Of a stretch of DNA of 57,348 nt, positions 8,974-16,903 are shown in pieces. Where the stretch lies: NCBI GenBank assembly GCA_012960835.1, contig DUAL01000305.1, positions 1-57,348 on the forward strand, in the 5' to 3' direction. A model generated the notes under the pieces. It worked only from the letters and a program-made list of their open reading frames with translations. It searched no databases and was not told the origin of the DNA. A program made the translations under genes and the position numbers. This DNA is from Flavobacteriales bacterium (GTDB lineage Bacteria > Bacteroidota > Bacteroidia > Flavobacteriales > BACL11). The stretch's first letter is position 1; the number at the start of each line of letters is the position of its first letter.

Positions 8974-10287
8974 TTATTCTTTTAAAAGTTGCACAATATA
9001 CGCCTTTTTAGTGTTTTCTAATATTTTGAATCTTTCGTCTAATCTTAACCCAATAATCCACATAATTTCATTGTCAGAGCATAGCACCCAAATTTGTTCC
9101 TTTTCAGGAATTGAAATTTTATTGTCAATAAAAAAGTCACTTAATTTCTTTTTACCTTTCATCCCAAGCGGAAAGAAAAAATCTCCTTTTTCCCACTTTC
9201 TTAAAACTAGTGGAAATTTCAATTTATCAAAGTCAAGCATTGCAATATTTACATCATTTTGAATAGCAAGATTTCCGGACAATGAGAACCTTAAATGAAT
9301 TGGGGAAAAACATTCTTTATCATTTTTGTTAATTTGTATTTCAAGCTTTTCATTTTCCCTAATGGCTTGAATAATTATTTGCTTTCTATCGATAATTAAG
9401 CGGTGAGTAGCAGAAAAAAATTGCTTCCCGGATTGCTTTTGTAAAGCGATAGAAATATCGTTCACACTGAAAAAACCAAATGGTTTCAAAAGCTCATAAA
9501 GATATGTTGGCATGGGATTTAGCTTTTCTAATTCTACAATTGAAATGGTAAAATAACTACCTTCTTGTTTTAGCAATCGCCCTTTTTGTTTATTAATTTG
9601 GGTATTGTATATTTCAGAAATACCACTTAAATAATCCATATCCTTTGTTATTGTTTCTTTAATTGAAGGATTAATCTCTTCCAGTAAAGGAATGAGATGA
9701 AGCCGTATTTTATTTCTAAGATATTTATCGTCTTTATTAGAACTGTCTTCACGATATTCAATTTTATTTTCTTTAAGGAAATCATAAATTTCATCTTTTC
9801 TTGCAAACAAAAGAGGTCTAATTATATTCCTTCTTTTCGGATGAATTCCCAACATTCCTTTTATTCCCGTTCCTCTTAGAAGGTTGATAAAAAAAGTTTC
9901 AATATCATCATTCTGATGATGAGCCGTAACAATAAAATTGCAATCCAATTTTAATCTCAAGGCTTCAAACCATTTATACCTCAATTCTCTTGCAGCCATC
10001 TGAATGGAAAGCTTATTTTGTATTGCAAAATTTTGAGTGTCAAAGTTGCTTGTAACACATTCTACATTTAGCTTCTTAGCCAACTTTTTTACAAAAACTT
10101 CATCCGAATCCGATTCCTCTTTTCGTAAACCAAAATTGCAATGTGCCATTATAAAATTGCAATTCAATGCCTTTAAAAGACAGGCTAATGCAACACTGTC
10201 TGCGCCACCACTAATAGCAAGTATTAGTTTGTCCTCCCTCTTAAAAAGATGATGTTGTTTTATGTATTTATCTAACTTTTCTTTCAT
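8974..10287 (-). CDS. tilS: tRNA(Ile)-lysidine synthetase TilS
   Basis: Attaches lysine to C34 of the CAU-anticodon isoleucine tRNA, switching it from AUG to AUA decoding; essential in most bacteria. The N-type ATP-pyrophosphatase loop SGGADS is at residues 26-31, followed by FIMAHCNFGLR and the ribose-binding region TAHHQNDDIETF; the C-terminal third holds the TilS substrate domains (LVLRKWEKGDFF, KKLSDFFIDNKI). I place the start at 10287: this ATG shares the ATGA overlap with the pabB stop and gives a 437-residue protein beginning as the family does. The frame stays open to 10347, but those extra 20 codons overlap pabB and look non-TilS. Second gene of the pabB operon. Confidence 0.95.
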   Translation of the reverse strand: MKEKLDKYIKQHHLFKREDKLILAISGGADSVALACLLKALNCNFIMAHCNFGLRKEESDSDEVFVKKLAKKLNVECVTSNFDTQNFAIQNKLSIQMAARELRYKWFEALRLKLDCNFIVTAHHQNDDIETFFINLLRGTGIKGMLGIHPKRRNIIRPLLFARKDEIYDFLKENKIEYREDSSNKDDKYLRNKIRLHLIPLLEEINPSIKETITKDMDYLSGISEIYNTQINKQKGRLLKQEGSYFTISIVELEKLNPMPTYLYELLKPFGFFSVNDISIALQKQSGKQFFSATHRLIIDRKQIIIQAIRENEKLEIQINKNDKECFSPIHLRFSLSGNLAIQNDVNIAMLDFDKLKFPLVLRKWEKGDFFFPLGMKGKKKLSDFFIDNKISIPEKEQIWVLCSDNEIMWIIGLRLDERFKILENTKKAYIVQLLKE

Positions 10288-11594
10288 TCTGCATTTACTT
10301 TTTCTCCTGATGAAATTTCTAAAATTGTTTTTACTTTTATAAGGCATTCGTCATATTCTTCCTCCGCTACCGACCTACTAGTAATTGCACCTCCTGCCAT
10401 CACCGAAAAATATTTTTTTGTAGCATTATAAAGAATACTCCTTATTACCACATTAAAATCAAAATCGGCATTTGGGTTAATATAGCCAACACTTCCTGAA
10501 AACAGCCCTCTTTTTGTGCATTCAAATTTTTCTATTAATTCCATGGCTTTTCTTTTTGGAGCACCTGTCATTGAGCCCATAGGAAAAGCCCCTTTTATGG
10601 CATCTATAAAATGATAATTGGACTCTAATTCTGCACTTATTGTACTTATCATTTGATGTACTTGTTCAAAGGAATAAACTCCAAAAAGTTCCTCTACTTT
10701 AACACTTGCTTGTCGGGCGTATTTTGACAAATCATTCCTTACCAAATCAGTAATCATCACATTTTCTGATTTGTCTTTTTCGCTTAAAGATAATTCTTTT
10801 TTTAACTGAGAATCCTCTTCTTTATTTTTACTTCTTTTTCTTGTTCCTTTTATGGGTTGAGATAGAATTTGCTGATTTTCCTTTCTCAAAAATCTTTCCG
10901 GACTAAAGCAGATAAGGTATTTATCATCCAAATGTAAAAAAGACGAAAATGGTGCTTTTGTTTTTTTATTTAATCTAAAAAATAAAGCCTCCGCATTTAG
11001 CTCTGTATTTTCAGAAAAAAATTCCTGACAATAACTCATTTCATAAATATCTCCCCTTTTAATATGTGTTTTAATTTTCTTTATTTTCTTTAAATATTCT
11101 TCTTTAGTCTCTCTTTTTTTCATTTTCAAGTTTCCATAAAATAACTCATCACATATTTGATTTTTTATTTCATCTATAATAATATCCGTTTCTTTTTTGT
11201 TGGAAAAGGTGTCTACATATAATACTTTTTTTTTCATGCTGAAAACTATTTCAGGAATGAAAAAAAACAGATTAGGAAAATATAAATTATCCATATTTTC
11301 AGATGTTAATGTATCCGTTTCATTTTTTAAATCATAAGAAAAATAACCGAACATCCAGTCTTTATATCTATTGTGAAATACTTTAAGATTCTCAAAAGAA
11401 TCCTTATTAGAACAGCAAATTTTATGCGCCCCCACTGCAAATAAAAATTCGTATTGAGAATACGCTATCGGCATTTTTTGAATTTGCGGATTTGAATCTA
11501 AAAAACAAGAATACTTAAAATTTTTAGCCCAAAAAACCAGCTTTTCAGCAAATTCTTTTTTATCTTTTATGGTATATAAAAATCTATTTCTCAC
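10284..11594 (-). CDS. pabB: Aminodeoxychorismate synthase component I (PabB)
   Basis: Converts chorismate plus ammonia to 4-amino-4-deoxychorismate, the first folate-specific step toward p-aminobenzoate. The chorismate-binding domain fills the C-terminal 270 residues: PIKGT (K249), LVRNDLSKYA, FPMGSMTGAPKRKAMELI, GLFSGSVGYI and VMAGGAITSRSVAEEEYDE. The lysine in PIKGT marks aminodeoxychorismate synthase; anthranilate synthase (TrpE) and isochorismate synthase have alanine there. The glutaminase partner (PabA) and lyase (PabC) are not next to it. The start is GTG at 11594, with a TACTTTTG box only four bases upstream, so the mRNA may be leaderless. First gene of the five-gene operon ending in yifB. 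Confidence 0.93.
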   Translation of the reverse strand: MRNRFLYTIKDKKEFAEKLVFWAKNFKYSCFLDSNPQIQKMPIAYSQYEFLFAVGAHKICCSNKDSFENLKVFHNRYKDWMFGYFSYDLKNETDTLTSENMDNLYFPNLFFFIPEIVFSMKKKVLYVDTFSNKKETDIIIDEIKNQICDELFYGNLKMKKRETKEEYLKKIKKIKTHIKRGDIYEMSYCQEFFSENTELNAEALFFRLNKKTKAPFSSFLHLDDKYLICFSPERFLRKENQQILSQPIKGTRKRSKNKEEDSQLKKELSLSEKDKSENVMITDLVRNDLSKYARQASVKVEELFGVYSFEQVHQMISTISAELESNYHFIDAIKGAFPMGSMTGAPKRKAMELIEKFECTKRGLFSGSVGYINPNADFDFNVVIRSILYNATKKYFSVMAGGAITSRSVAEEEYDECLIKVKTILEISSGEKVNAE

Positions 11595-11598
11595 AACA

Positions 11599-11606
11599 CA
11601 AAAGTA
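11599..11606 (-). promoter_or_regulatory. -7 box (TACTTTTG) for the pabB operon
   Basis: Perfect TAnnTTTG match on the minus strand, ending four bases (TGTT) before the GTG start of pabB. At the usual box-to-start distance transcription would begin at or beside the start codon. No clear -33 TTG is seen. Confidence 0.6.
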
Positions 11607-11712
11607 AAGGTTTTTAGGGATTTATATTGGAAAATTTGGTTCATTAAAAAAAGTAAAAAACTTATTTGAAAAATATTTATACCTTAGCAGCCTAATCGAA
11701 AAATAAAAAATC

Positions 11713-11964
11713 ATGGGAAATTTAGAAACACCTATCACATGGGTTTTAGGAATTGCTTTTATTGCATATGTTGGATTGGGCAATTGCTGCACTGATAGCG
11801 GCAACCAAGCAGCTTATGGCGGAACAGAAGTAGGTATTAACGCTCCTGCTTTGGAGGTTGAACAGCCAGAAATAGTTGAAGAAGTTACCATAGAGGTTAC
11901 GATTGAAGATGGTGATACAACTGTTGTTGTAGACACTGAACTTATTACAGAGGAGGAAGAATAA
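11713..11964 (+). CDS. Small membrane protein, strongly acidic, unknown family
   Basis: I do not recognise this 83-residue protein. Residues about 8-24 form one hydrophobic segment, followed by a vicinal NCC, then a low-complexity tail rich in Val, Thr, Ile and Glu ending in EEEE. It holds 14 Glu and 4 Asp but no Lys, Arg or His, striking in an A+T-rich genome where Lys is among the commonest residues. The ATG follows an A-rich leader typical of starts in this window, the reading frame fills the space exactly up to the lnt stop (zero bases between stops), and it has its own 118-base upstream gap. These points support a real gene. Function, and whether it is membrane-anchored or secreted, is unknown. 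Confidence 0.7.
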   Translation: MGNLETPITWVLGIAFIAYVGLGNCCTDSGNQAAYGGTEVGINAPALEVEQPEIVEEVTIEVTIEDGDTTVVVDTELITEEEE

Positions 11965-13512
11965 TTATTTTATTCTTTTTTTTACAAGGGCTATTAAAAA
12001 AAACAAGGACAATATAAAAGCAGATATTCTTCCTATAAAATCGCCATAAATGCTATAAAAAGTTTTTGTTTTTATGATGGGGATAGTTGCTTTTATTATC
12101 TGTTTGCTTCCCCATTTGCTTTGTTTTTCAATGGCTCCTAATAATGTAATGATTGACGAAATGCCCGTATTAGCCGAACGAATGATAGCCTTTTTTTGTT
12201 CAATAGCCCTAAGCCGAGCATAAGATGAGTGTTGCTTATAGCCCGCAGAATTTTTCCACCAGCCATCATTTGTAATTATACACAATACATCTGTTTCCCT
12301 TGCGGTAATTAAATCCCCATAAATAGATTCGTAGCAAATAAGCGGTAGTACTTTTACTCCATCAACATTAAAATTATTAATTTCATTTTTATTGCCAAGT
12401 GAGCCACTTATCCCTCCTAGATCAACTGCCAAAGCAACAAATTTATCTAACACATTTGGGTATGGCATTTTTTCCACTCCTGGCACTAATTTTGTTTTAT
12501 GATATACTTGTACTTCCCCGCTTACTGGTATAAAAATAGCAGAATTATACGCATCATAAAAAGTGTTTTCATTTCTGATTTCACGAGCAGTTGCTGTTTT
12601 TTCTTCTCCATGAACAAACATTTTGTAAGTGGAAGCGCCCACTAAAATATTTAAGTTAGGGAATTCTTTTTGTAATTCTCTAAACTTCCTTATACTATAA
12701 GTTGCCTCTATTCTGTTTTCCCAAACTCCTTCCAAAAGTGCTGTTTCAGGCCCTACTAATAATTGTATTTCCTCTGTAAGCTTAGTTTTAGCAAGTGTTA
12801 TAAAATCCTCTAATTGCTCCTTAAAACCTACATTAAATTTATCCGTATAAGGATCAATATTTGGCTGAACAATCAGCACTTCTAATCTTGTGCTTTCCTT
12901 CATGTTCACTTTTAAAGAAAGATAATGTGAAAGGAGCATTGGCCCAATTAAAAGCATAGTAACTTTTAAAAGAGCTTTACCTTTATGCTTTGTTTGCAAA
13001 AACTTAAAAATGAAAAAATTTGTCAGTAATATCCAAAGCGAACCTCCTAAAACTCCCGTAAACTCATACCATTGAACTATGGAGGGAATATTTGCAAAGC
13101 CATTCCCTAATGTGAGCCAAGGCCATGATAAATCCCAATTTAAATGAAAATATTCCATACTTACCCAAGCAACTAACAAAACCCAAATACCTCTACCGAT
13201 AGTATTTTTAATAAAGTAATAAAGCCAAAAAGCGGTAGCCATTAATAATGCATTTACTAAAAATGCAGCAATTGCACCAAATACTGTAGCATGATAAATC
13301 CAGTAAGTAGTAAAGAGATTAAATAAAAAAAAGCTTAAAAAGGAAAAAGCGAAAACTTGTAGCCCTTTTCGCTTTTCATTTGAACGAGAGGTTTTATCTT
13401 CTAGAATAAATAAAGGTACAAAACCAACGAACAATAAAGGGAACATGCCGATAGCTGGCCAAGAAAAAGCCAACAATAAACCGCTTAATACCGCTAAAAA
13501 TAATTTTCTCAT
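11965..13512 (-). CDS. lnt: Apolipoprotein N-acyltransferase Lnt
   Basis: Inner-membrane enzyme that adds the third acyl chain to the N-terminal cysteine of lipoproteins. About six to seven hydrophobic segments in the first 210 residues precede the nitrilase-like domain, whose catalytic triad is visible: E256 in GPETALLEG, K339 in YHKTKLVPG and C393 in LICYESIYGD. A last membrane segment closes the protein near residue 500. I start it at 13512 (MRKLFLAVL); an earlier ATG at 13533 would add seven residues. Two substitutions near the essential motif are minor (LVPGVE instead of the common LVPFGE). It is divergent from pssA with 33 bases between the starts, and its stop directly abuts the acidic microprotein stop. 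Confidence 0.94.
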   Translation of the reverse strand: MRKLFLAVLSGLLLAFSWPAIGMFPLLFVGFVPLFILEDKTSRSNEKRKGLQVFAFSFLSFFLFNLFTTYWIYHATVFGAIAAFLVNALLMATAFWLYYFIKNTIGRGIWVLLVAWVSMEYFHLNWDLSWPWLTLGNGFANIPSIVQWYEFTGVLGGSLWILLTNFFIFKFLQTKHKGKALLKVTMLLIGPMLLSHYLSLKVNMKESTRLEVLIVQPNIDPYTDKFNVGFKEQLEDFITLAKTKLTEEIQLLVGPETALLEGVWENRIEATYSIRKFRELQKEFPNLNILVGASTYKMFVHGEEKTATAREIRNENTFYDAYNSAIFIPVSGEVQVYHKTKLVPGVEKMPYPNVLDKFVALAVDLGGISGSLGNKNEINNFNVDGVKVLPLICYESIYGDLITARETDVLCIITNDGWWKNSAGYKQHSSYARLRAIEQKKAIIRSANTGISSIITLLGAIEKQSKWGSKQIIKATIPIIKTKTFYSIYGDFIGRISAFILSLFFLIALVKKRIK

Positions 13513-13532
13513 ATCTTTTACAAATATTATCA

Positions 13533-13540
13533 TATTTTTG
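13533..13540 (+). promoter_or_regulatory. -7 box (TATTTTTG) for pssA-purS
   Basis: Perfect TAnnTTTG match ending five bases before the pssA ATG, predicting a very short or absent leader. It lies in the 33-base gap shared with divergent lnt, so the two promoters must overlap. Confidence 0.55.
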
Positions 13541-13545
13541 CTGAT

Positions 13546-14262
13546 ATGAATGCAATCAAAAGAAATATCCCAAATATAATTACGCTTGCTAACTTGACTT
13601 GTGGCTTGTTTGCAATATTTTTTGCTTTTGAAGGGAACTTAGTTTTGTCTGCCACTTTCATTTTTTATGGTGCTTTTTTTGATTTTTTTGATGGTCTGTT
13701 AGCGCGTATTCTGAAAGTTGGAAGCGAATTTGGAAAACAACTAGATAGCTTGGCGGATATGGTTACTTTTGGTGTAGCACCTGGGATGATTTTGTTCCAA
13801 CTAATTTATAATAGTATTGTCAACTCCTTTTCTCAATCTGATATAACCCAACCAAATTTTTTTCCATCAATTATTGCTTTTTTAATCCCCATTTTTTCAG
13901 CTATTCGTTTGGCAAAATTTAATACTGACACAAGGCAAACCACTGCATTTATTGGATTACCAACACCTGCTGCTGCAGTTTTCATTGCATCACTACCAAT
14001 GATACGGGAAAGTTACTCATTATCTTTTAGTAGTGAATTATTAATAGGTGCGACCATAGTTTTATCTCTACTTTTAGTAGCAAAAATTCCCTTATTTTCC
14101 TTTAAATTCAGCAAGGCAGAAAGCATCACTTCTCGTTTAAATATTATCAGAATTATATTAATTATAGTTGCCTTGATATTATTATTCATTTTTCAGTTTG
14201 CTGCTATCCCATTTATTGTAATTTTGTATCTGATTTTATCAATCCTAAATAATATACTATAA
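13546..14262 (+). CDS. pssA: CDP-diacylglycerol-serine O-phosphatidyltransferase
   Basis: Makes phosphatidylserine, precursor of phosphatidylethanolamine, at the inner membrane. The CDP-alcohol phosphatidyltransferase signature DG-x2-AR-x8-G-x3-D-x3-D is complete: DGLLAR, eight residues, G, KQL, D, SLA, D. The 238 residues contain about seven hydrophobic segments. The IPNIITLANLTCGLFAIFFA start region is typical of PssA rather than PgsA (phosphatidylglycerophosphate synthase). Its ATG lies five bases after a TATTTTTG box, and purS follows after two bases, so the two are co-transcribed. Confidence 0.93.
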   Translation: MNAIKRNIPNIITLANLTCGLFAIFFAFEGNLVLSATFIFYGAFFDFFDGLLARILKVGSEFGKQLDSLADMVTFGVAPGMILFQLIYNSIVNSFSQSDITQPNFFPSIIAFLIPIFSAIRLAKFNTDTRQTTAFIGLPTPAAAVFIASLPMIRESYSLSFSSELLIGATIVLSLLLVAKIPLFSFKFSKAESITSRLNIIRIILIIVALILLFIFQFAAIPFIVILYLILSILNNIL

Positions 14263-14264
14263 TT

Positions 14265-14516
14265 ATGAAATTCAGAGCTGAAATAGATATAATGCCACTT
14301 AAATCGTTATTAGATCCACAAGGAAAAGCCGTAAGTGCAAGTATGGGAAATGTTGGTTTATCAGAAATTGGAAATGTAAGAATTGGGAAACACATTACAT
14401 TAGAAATTGAAGCAGATAGCAAAAAAGTTGCAGCTTCAAAAGTAGATGAGGCTTGCAAAAAAATGCTTTGCAATCAAATTATGGAATCGTTTGAATTCAC
14501 GGTTTCTAAAGCGTAA
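14265..14516 (+). CDS. purS: Phosphoribosylformylglycinamidine synthase subunit PurS
   Basis: Small subunit of the three-part FGAM synthase (PurS-PurQ-PurL) of purine synthesis; it helps channel ammonia from PurQ to PurL. The 83 residues follow the family from end to end: DPQGKAVSASMGNVG, VRIGKHITLEIE and a C-terminal VDEACKKMLCNQIMESFEF. Its presence implies separate purQ and small purL genes elsewhere rather than a single large PurL. It lies two bases after pssA, and its stop directly abuts the stop of the opposing OmpA-like gene. The link to pssA is positional; no shared pathway is evident. Confidence 0.88.
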   Translation: MKFRAEIDIMPLKSLLDPQGKAVSASMGNVGLSEIGNVRIGKHITLEIEADSKKVAASKVDEACKKMLCNQIMESFEFTVSKA

Positions 14517-15956
14517 TTACTCTTTAACTGTTACTCTCACAATTTCAATTTTTCTGGCCATTGCTGCCTCTACACTATAAACCGACAGCTTTTTATTTCT
14601 AGGATTATCACTAACATTTTTATTAGAAACCGACTCGCCAAAAGGTAATTCTATAATAACTAATTGCTCATTTTTTAAGTATTGGGTAATACTTCCGTTT
14701 TGGAATTCATGCATGTAATTAAGCAGGGAAACAATTCTTCTTTTGGATAAATTGATATTGTAATCCCTTGCAAAAAGCGGACTCGCATACCCTTTTATTT
14801 GCAATTCTATTTTTTGACCACTAGCTAATGCTTTCTTAATTTTACGCAAAACTTCATCTAATTTATTGAAATTTTCTTGCAATTTATTTGTGAAAAAATC
14901 TTCTATTGATGATACCGAACTGCTATTTTTCACATACTCTTTCTTTAATAAAAAATAAGAAATATAGGATTGAATGTAATTAAGTTTTGTTGTGGTTTTC
15001 ATGGTACAACAATCTGGCTCATCATTATGAAAATACAAGCTAAGTGGTAAATAATTGTTTATCTTTTCAATTACATTTGAGGTATCTTTTTCTTGCTTTT
15101 TTATTTCAAACGAGAAAATATCATTGCAACAATTTTCTTTATCTAAATAAAGTGCAGGAGAACGATTAGAGGAAAAATGTCCTTTATTTTCCGTGAAGAA
15201 GTTTAAATACATTTCATCAAAAGGGGTGTTAAAGGGCTCGTCTAATAAAATAAGGTTTTCCCATAAAGTTAAATTGCCTTTTGCCTTGTATATATCAAAA
15301 CCACCAAAGCCATTTTTTCTATCAGAACTAAAAAATAATTGTGCTATTTTTCGATTATAAAAGGGCGTAATCTCATTGGCTTTGCCGTTTATTTTATTAC
15401 CCAAATTTATAGGATTTCCAAAGTTTCCTTGTTTATCAATAGCAGAAATCCAAATATCCAACCCACCAAAACCTCCTTCTCTGTCCGAAACAAAATACAA
15501 ATATTTTTTGTTATCAATTATTGCAATGGTTGGTTGAGTGGAAGTGCTACCTATTTTGTTAATTCTCTCATCTAATTTCTTTGGTTTTGTCCATTTATGA
15601 TTTTTAAATTTTGAAATATAAATTGCACAATTTTCTCCTTTGCAAAAAGTGAAATAAGCCATTTTATCTTTTGTTATAAAAAGATTTCCACTTTGCATAT
15701 AGTCGGAATTCAGAGCAGAAAAATAACTCCCTCTGCTCCACTGATCTAATTGAAAATTGCTAGAATAAATAGAGGAAACATAATTGTTGTTATCCTCTCG
15801 GATTGCCGTAAAAAACGTATGATTTTTTTCATCTTGAAAAAAATTAAGTTCTGCTCCAATAGAGTTTATAGCAGTGGATAAATGCTTTATCTCAATGCTT
15901 TCTTGTGCAAAAATTACGCTAGAAAAAAATACTAATATGACTTTAACAAATCTCAT
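14517..15956 (-). CDS. OmpA-like envelope protein with PD40-type repeats (PorE-like)
   Basis: Predicted periplasmic or outer-membrane-associated protein. Signal peptide at residues 1-17 ending FAQ with no lipobox. The N-terminal half carries WD40-like/PD40 beta-propeller strands (FVSDREGGFGGLDIW, FFSSDRKNGFGGFDIY, HFSSNRSPALYLDKENCCNDIF). The last 100 residues resemble an OmpA peptidoglycan-binding domain (GYASPLFARDYNINLSKRR). This domain order is like PorE and related T9SS-linked proteins that tie outer-membrane parts to the cell wall. Its ATG overlaps the PorP/SprF stop (ATGA), so it forms a translationally coupled unit with that gene and the large secreted protein before it. I call it PorE-like rather than PorE because the core PorE gene may lie elsewhere. 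Confidence 0.82.
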   Translation of the reverse strand: MRFVKVILVFFSSVIFAQESIEIKHLSTAINSIGAELNFFQDEKNHTFFTAIREDNNNYVSSIYSSNFQLDQWSRGSYFSALNSDYMQSGNLFITKDKMAYFTFCKGENCAIYISKFKNHKWTKPKKLDERINKIGSTSTQPTIAIIDNKKYLYFVSDREGGFGGLDIWISAIDKQGNFGNPINLGNKINGKANEITPFYNRKIAQLFFSSDRKNGFGGFDIYKAKGNLTLWENLILLDEPFNTPFDEMYLNFFTENKGHFSSNRSPALYLDKENCCNDIFSFEIKKQEKDTSNVIEKINNYLPLSLYFHNDEPDCCTMKTTTKLNYIQSYISYFLLKKEYVKNSSSVSSIEDFFTNKLQENFNKLDEVLRKIKKALASGQKIELQIKGYASPLFARDYNINLSKRRIVSLLNYMHEFQNGSITQYLKNEQLVIIELPFGESVSNKNVSDNPRNKKLSVYSVEAAMARKIEIVRVTVKE

Positions 15957-16903
15957 AAATATCTAGGACAATATTTTTTTATTTCTCCTTTTTGCATTCT
16001 TTTTTTCTTATTCCAAATATAAATAATGACGAACTCAAAACCTCCTTTGTTATTACTAGCAGCCACCAAATCGGAAGTGTTAATATCATAACTAACCACC
16101 ACCCTAATGCTATTGTAATTTAGCCCAAAAGCTGGAATAATGGCATCATCCCATCTATAAAATATTTGAGAAATAAGTTCCATATTAAGGGGAGCAATTT
16201 CATGTCTTATTGCAGTTCCAAAAAGAAGTTCGCTACTTTTCCCTTGCCTACTATAAAGCAAAGCAGGATTGAAAATAATTGTATTATTTATGCGATAAAA
16301 GGATTGAAAATAACTATTGTATTTTTCCTCTAATTGCAGATTTTCATCATGTAGCAAAGTTTGTTTTGGCCTGTTGATATGATAGGCAGAAAGCCCTGTT
16401 ATAAAAGAAAAATTATCACTTACAATCATGCTATAATTTGCGCCAATTCCTACATCAAAATAGGAGAAAGAGGGGTTTTGTAAATTTTCATTTTCCTCAA
16501 AAATAAGATTAGAAAAATCTACTTTTCTTTGCGTGAAACCAAGCAATATCCCAGCTGCAATTTCCTTATCCCTAGCTATAGAAAAGGATTTATTTATTGC
16601 TGCATTAAACTCAGATGTAGTGAAATCAGCATCACCAGCTACATCATTTACGAATTGCAATCCGACAGAGGTTTTTTTCAAAATATCTTTTACCTCAAAA
16701 TTAGCTGCAATTGTACTAAAGGGAGCGGCAACACTTTGCCATTGTGTTCTTTTATGAAAAGATGCTTTAAAGTCGGCCGATTGATTACCAACAATCGCAG
16801 GGTTTAAACCCATGGAAGAAACTGAAAATTGGGAGAAATGAACATCTTGAGCTTTCAAGTTAAAAGCAAATACAAGGCAAAATATGAGTAGAAAAATCCT
16901 CAT
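15953..16903 (-). CDS. PorP/SprF family type IX secretion membrane protein
   Basis: Predicted outer-membrane beta-barrel of the PorP/SprF family, which in Flavobacterium johnsoniae is needed for secretion or surface attachment of partner proteins carrying type B C-terminal domains (SprF with SprB). Signal peptide to about residue 18 (LKAQ), then the family hallmark near the N-terminus, DVHFSQFSVSSMGLNPAIVG, and alternating amphipathic strands to the end (VVVSYDINTSDLVAASNNKGGFEFVIIY). Its 316 residues are the normal length. ATGA overlaps join it to the large secreted protein upstream and the OmpA-like protein downstream, making the upstream gene its probable client. Confidence 0.92.
   Translation of the reverse strand: MRIFLLIFCLVFAFNLKAQDVHFSQFSVSSMGLNPAIVGNQSADFKASFHKRTQWQSVAAPFSTIAANFEVKDILKKTSVGLQFVNDVAGDADFTTSEFNAAINKSFSIARDKEIAAGILLGFTQRKVDFSNLIFEENENLQNPSFSYFDVGIGANYSMIVSDNFSFITGLSAYHINRPKQTLLHDENLQLEEKYNSYFQSFYRINNTIIFNPALLYSRQGKSSELLFGTAIRHEIAPLNMELISQIFYRWDDAIIPAFGLNYNSIRVVVSYDINTSDLVAASNNKGGFEFVIIYIWNKKKRMQKGEIKKYCPRYL

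Noticed and set aside
10288..10347. Longer TilS N-terminus
   Set aside because: It lies inside pabB, and the ATG at 10287 forms an ATGA overlap and a family-like N-terminus.
11665..11687. TTTG and TACCTTAG as promoter of the acidic microprotein
   Set aside because: The box has a mismatch in the TTTG part and the two elements are only 11 bases apart, too close.
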